A stretch of 7,021 nucleotides of DNA from Alcanivorax sp. UBA4485 (lineage in GTDB: Bacteria; Pseudomonadota; Gammaproteobacteria; Pseudomonadales; Alcanivoracaceae): contig DGNT01000183.1 of assembly GCA_002389055.1 (NCBI GenBank), forward strand, positions 1 to 7,021. The letters are read 5' to 3'. Under the pieces are notes generated by a model. It saw nothing but the letters and a program-made list of their open reading frames with translations. It did not search any database and was not told where the DNA came from. The stretch's first letter is position 1. Every line of letters starts with the position of its first letter. A program made the translations under genes and the position numbers. Below are positions 5,324-7,021 of this stretch, piece by piece.

Positions 5324-6130
5324 TCAGTTCAGTATCAATTCCACGCCGATCACGATCAGCACGGCGGCGAAAATGCGCCTCAGGGTGGCCGAGGGCAACC
5401 GATGGCTGAGCCGCGCCCCCACCCGCGCCATGGGAAAACTGGTCACCACGATGGCCAGGGCCGCGGGCAGGTACACATAACCCAGACTCCACGGCGGCAA
5501 TTCGGTTCGCCCCCAGCCGGTGGCGACGAAGCCGGCGCTGCCGGCCAGGGCGATAGGCAGGCCGCAGGCGGCGGAGATCGCCACCGCGTTCTGCATCGGC
5601 AGGCGGCACCAGGACAGAAAGGGTACCGTGAGTGAGCCGCCGCCGATACCGAACAGGCTGGAGATGCCGCCGATCACCGAGCCCACCCCGGCCAGGCCGA
5701 CGCCGCCGGGCACCCGCTCGGGCAGGTCGTCCCGCGCGCTCGCCGCGCGACGCCGGCTGAGCAGCATCTGCGCCGCGATCAACACCGCGAACACACCGAA
5801 CAAACGAGTCAGCATGGCGCCGGACAAACGGTCCGCGACCACGGCGCCGAGCAACGCCCCCACCACGATGCCCCCCGCCAGCCGCCGGGCCAGCGGCCAA
5901 CGCACGAAACCGGCCACATGATGGGCGCGCACCGAACTGCCGGCGGTCACGATGATGGTGGCCAAAGACGTACCCACCGCCATCTGCGCCACCACCGCAT
6001 CGTCAAAGCCCAGCGCGTGGAACAGATAAATCAGCGGCGGCACGATCACCACGCCCCCGCCGAGCCCCAGGGCGCCGCCCAGCAAACCGGCGAACACGCC
6101 GATCAGGGCGCAGATCAACACAAGCGTCAT
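5324..6130 (-). CDS. TauE/SafE-family (DUF81) membrane permease
   Basis: The 268-residue polytopic protein belongs to the TauE/SafE family, whose characterised members export sulfite, sulfoacetate or other small organic anions. Two inverted-type repeats each carry the glycine-rich signature: GALGLGGGVVIVPPL at 19-33 and LFGIGGGSLTVPFL at 159-172. AVGTSLATI (51-59) and NAVAISAACGLPIALAG (181-197) are the matching second helices. About eight membrane segments are expected, and RLPSATLRRIFAAVL (244-258) is the usual C-terminal segment. AGGGGA lies about 5 bases before the ATG at 6130. It is the first gene of the minus-strand cluster and divergent from the NRDE gene. Nothing nearby points to taurine or sulfur metabolism, so the substrate is unknown. 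Confidence 0.9.
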   Translation of the reverse strand: MTLVLICALIGVFAGLLGGALGLGGGVVIVPPLIYLFHALGFDDAVVAQMAVGTSLATIIVTAGSSVRAHHVAGFVRWPLARRLAGGIVVGALLGAVVADRLSGAMLTRLFGVFAVLIAAQMLLSRRRAASARDDLPERVPGGVGLAGVGSVIGGISSLFGIGGGSLTVPFLSWCRLPMQNAVAISAACGLPIALAGSAGFVATGWGRTELPPWSLGYVYLPAALAIVVTSFPMARVGARLSHRLPSATLRRIFAAVLIVIGVELILN

Positions 6131-6202
6131 TGATGTCCCCTGCTGGAAATGGCGGTTATGCTAGCAGCCCCGTTTTGTTATGTCCCAGGGAACCGGTTAC
6201 CC
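6131..6202. promoter_or_regulatory. Divergent 72-base intergenic region, expected to hold both promoters
   Basis: Transcription of the permease-lgt-thyA-folA cluster and of the NRDE gene should start here or just inside the flanking genes. I see only weak -10-like sequences (TATGCT at 6157-6162, TTATGT near 6179-6184 on the plus strand) without convincing -35 partners. An 8-bp perfect palindrome, AACCGGTT, sits at 6191-6198, just before the NRDE start. No operator can be claimed. Confidence 0.3.
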
Positions 6203-6955
6203 ATGTGCATTGTGCTCTTCGACTGGCGGCCGGACGCGGCCACGCCGCTCTCCGTGGCCGCCAACCGCGACGAATTCCACGCCCGCCCCACCGAGGCGGC
6301 ACGCTGGCGCGGCGAGGTGTTCTGCGGCCTGGACATCCGCGCCGGCGGTACCTGGCTGGGCATCCACCGCGACGGGCGCTTCGCGGTGATCACCAATTTC
6401 CGCGAACCGATCGCCGAACCCGGCGGCGGCGAACGCTCCCGGGGGCTGCTGCCCCAGGCCTTTCTGGAAAGCCGCGACACCCCGGAAACCTTTTGCGCCG
6501 CCCTGGCCGAGGAACAGCACCACTATGCCGGGTTTAATTTACTGGTCGGTGACCGCCGCACGCTCTGGTACCTGAGCAACCGGGGCGCCCCACCCCGGGC
6601 AGTAGCGCCCGGCCTGCACGGCCTCTCCAACGGCCTGCTCGACGAGCACTGGCCCAAGGTGGCGCGCGGCAAAGCCAACCTGGACCGCGCCCTGGGCCGG
6701 GAAGCCGGGCTGGAAGGACTCCTGGAAGTGGTTAACGACCGCCACCAGCCGGCGGACTCGGAACTGCCCGACACCGGCGTCAGCCGCGACCTGGAGCGCC
6801 TGGTCGCGCCGGTGTTCATCCAGTCCGAACAGTACGGCACCCGCGCCAGCTCGGCGGTACGCCTGAACGACGACGGCCACATCGAAATGGCGGAACAGAG
6901 CTGGCAACCGAACGGCCAGCCCGACGGCCCGGTCCGCTACAGCCAGGCACTCTAA
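6203..6955 (+). CDS. NRDE/TANGO2-family protein
   Basis: The frame is open from 6149, but the family's proteins begin with Met-Cys followed by a hydrophobic strand, which here is MCIVLFDW at 6203; this start is therefore chosen (250 residues). AGGGA lies 11 bases upstream. The name-giving motif NRDE is at residues 21-24 in LSVAANRDEFHARPT, followed by GGTWLGIHRDGRFAVITNFRE. Later come GFNLLVGD and a LSNGLLDEHWPKVARGK segment, all typical of the family. The fold is related to N-terminal-nucleophile hydrolases, with Cys2 as a potential nucleophile. The eukaryotic member TANGO2/HRG-9 has been linked to haem trafficking, and bacterial relatives may share a haem-related role; activity is not established for this protein. 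A hairpin terminator follows the TAA stop. Confidence 0.9.
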   Translation: MCIVLFDWRPDAATPLSVAANRDEFHARPTEAARWRGEVFCGLDIRAGGTWLGIHRDGRFAVITNFREPIAEPGGGERSRGLLPQAFLESRDTPETFCAALAEEQHHYAGFNLLVGDRRTLWYLSNRGAPPRAVAPGLHGLSNGLLDEHWPKVARGKANLDRALGREAGLEGLLEVVNDRHQPADSELPDTGVSRDLERLVAPVFIQSEQYGTRASSAVRLNDDGHIEMAEQSWQPNGQPDGPVRYSQAL

Positions 6956-6983
6956 AACCCATGAGCGTCTCTGGTATCCCGCC

Positions 6984-7005
6984 GGGTGGCTAAAAGCCAC
7001 CCTTT
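6984..7005 (+). terminator. Intrinsic-terminator-like hairpin after the NRDE gene
   Basis: A 7-bp perfect stem, GGGTGGC (6984-6990) with GCCACCC (6996-7002), closes a TAAAA loop and is followed by TTT. It starts 28 bases after the TAA stop. The T-run is short, so termination may be partial. Confidence 0.6.
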
Positions 7006-7021
7006 CGCGGGCAAGGCCCGC
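7003..7021 (+). repeat. Start of a REP-like palindromic element (cut by the window edge)
   Basis: TTTCGCGGGCAAGGCCCGC contains a 6-bp stem (7007-7012 with 7016-7021) around an AAG loop. It closely resembles the head of the repetitive extragenic palindromes of Pseudomonas and related genera, which read roughly TCGCGGGCAAGCCCGCTCC. Location directly after a gene's terminator is typical. Only the beginning is visible, so length and copy arrangement cannot be judged. Confidence 0.5.

Noticed and set aside
4481..5635. 384-codon open frame on the plus strand, antisense to lgt and the permease gene
   Set aside because: It mirrors lgt and permease codons in GC-rich DNA, has a low-complexity His/Gln/Ala/Arg-rich composition, and crosses two well-recognised genes and their junction.
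5061..5900. 279-codon open frame on the minus strand overlapping lgt and the permease in another frame
   Set aside because: Arg/Gly/Ala-rich translation without any domain; both underlying genes carry clear family signatures in their own frames.
1..7021. tRNA, rRNA, CRISPR array, insertion-sequence ends or integrase
   Set aside because: No cloverleaf-like stretch, spaced direct repeats, transposase or recombinase motifs were found; apart from 2129-2742 the gaps are all short.

Overview
The window reads as chromosomal DNA of a high-GC gammaproteobacterium. The order of a TauE/SafE permease, lgt, thyA and folA on one strand, with an NRDE-family gene divergent from it, recalls Pseudomonadales chromosomes (in Pseudomonas aeruginosa lgt and thyA are adjacent as PA0341 and PA0342, from memory). 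The right edge starts what looks like a Pseudomonas-type REP element. Alcanivorax-like or Pseudomonas-like bacteria are the best guess, but no RNA gene is present to settle it.

Layout. Positions 3-83 hold the last codons of an unknown, aromatic-rich protein, followed 7 bases later by a YciC-like inner-membrane protein (91-762). Converging on it is a DNA adenine methyltransferase of the type III Mod kind (2128-716, minus strand), whose 3' end overlaps the membrane-protein gene by 47 bases. Divergent from the methyltransferase are two paralogous XRE-type helix-turn-helix regulators in tandem (2261-2575 and 2743-3096, plus strand). From 6130 down to 3110 on the minus strand runs a housekeeping cluster, TauE/SafE permease - lgt - thyA - folA. 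Divergent from that cluster is an NRDE/TANGO2-family gene (6203-6955), followed by a terminator hairpin and the REP-like sequence.

The most interesting part is 2129-3096. The methyltransferase/regulator intergenic region carries a perfect 13-bp inverted repeat, which resolves into two 14-bp sites of the form TTGC-N6-GCAA (one with a single mismatch) separated by 10 bp. The gap upstream of the second regulator has two perfect TTGC-N6-GCAA sites with exactly the same 10-bp separation. The two regulators have nearly identical DNA-reading segments (TDAGNLSRIERN). In the first region each arm of the inverted repeat supplies the -35 hexamer of one of two divergent promoter candidates, one for the methyltransferase and one for the first regulator. 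This suggests a methyltransferase without a restriction subunit in view, governed by two cross-acting paralogous controllers through a shared operator design, somewhat like the C-protein circuits of restriction-modification systems. All regulatory claims are inference from sequence.

The minus-strand cluster joins lipoprotein maturation (Lgt) to the dTMP/folate cycle: ThyA turns dUMP into dTMP and releases dihydrofolate, which FolA reduces back to tetrahydrofolate. Gaps of 36, 4 and 29 bases suggest one transcript. No gene-free stretch exceeds 170 bases.
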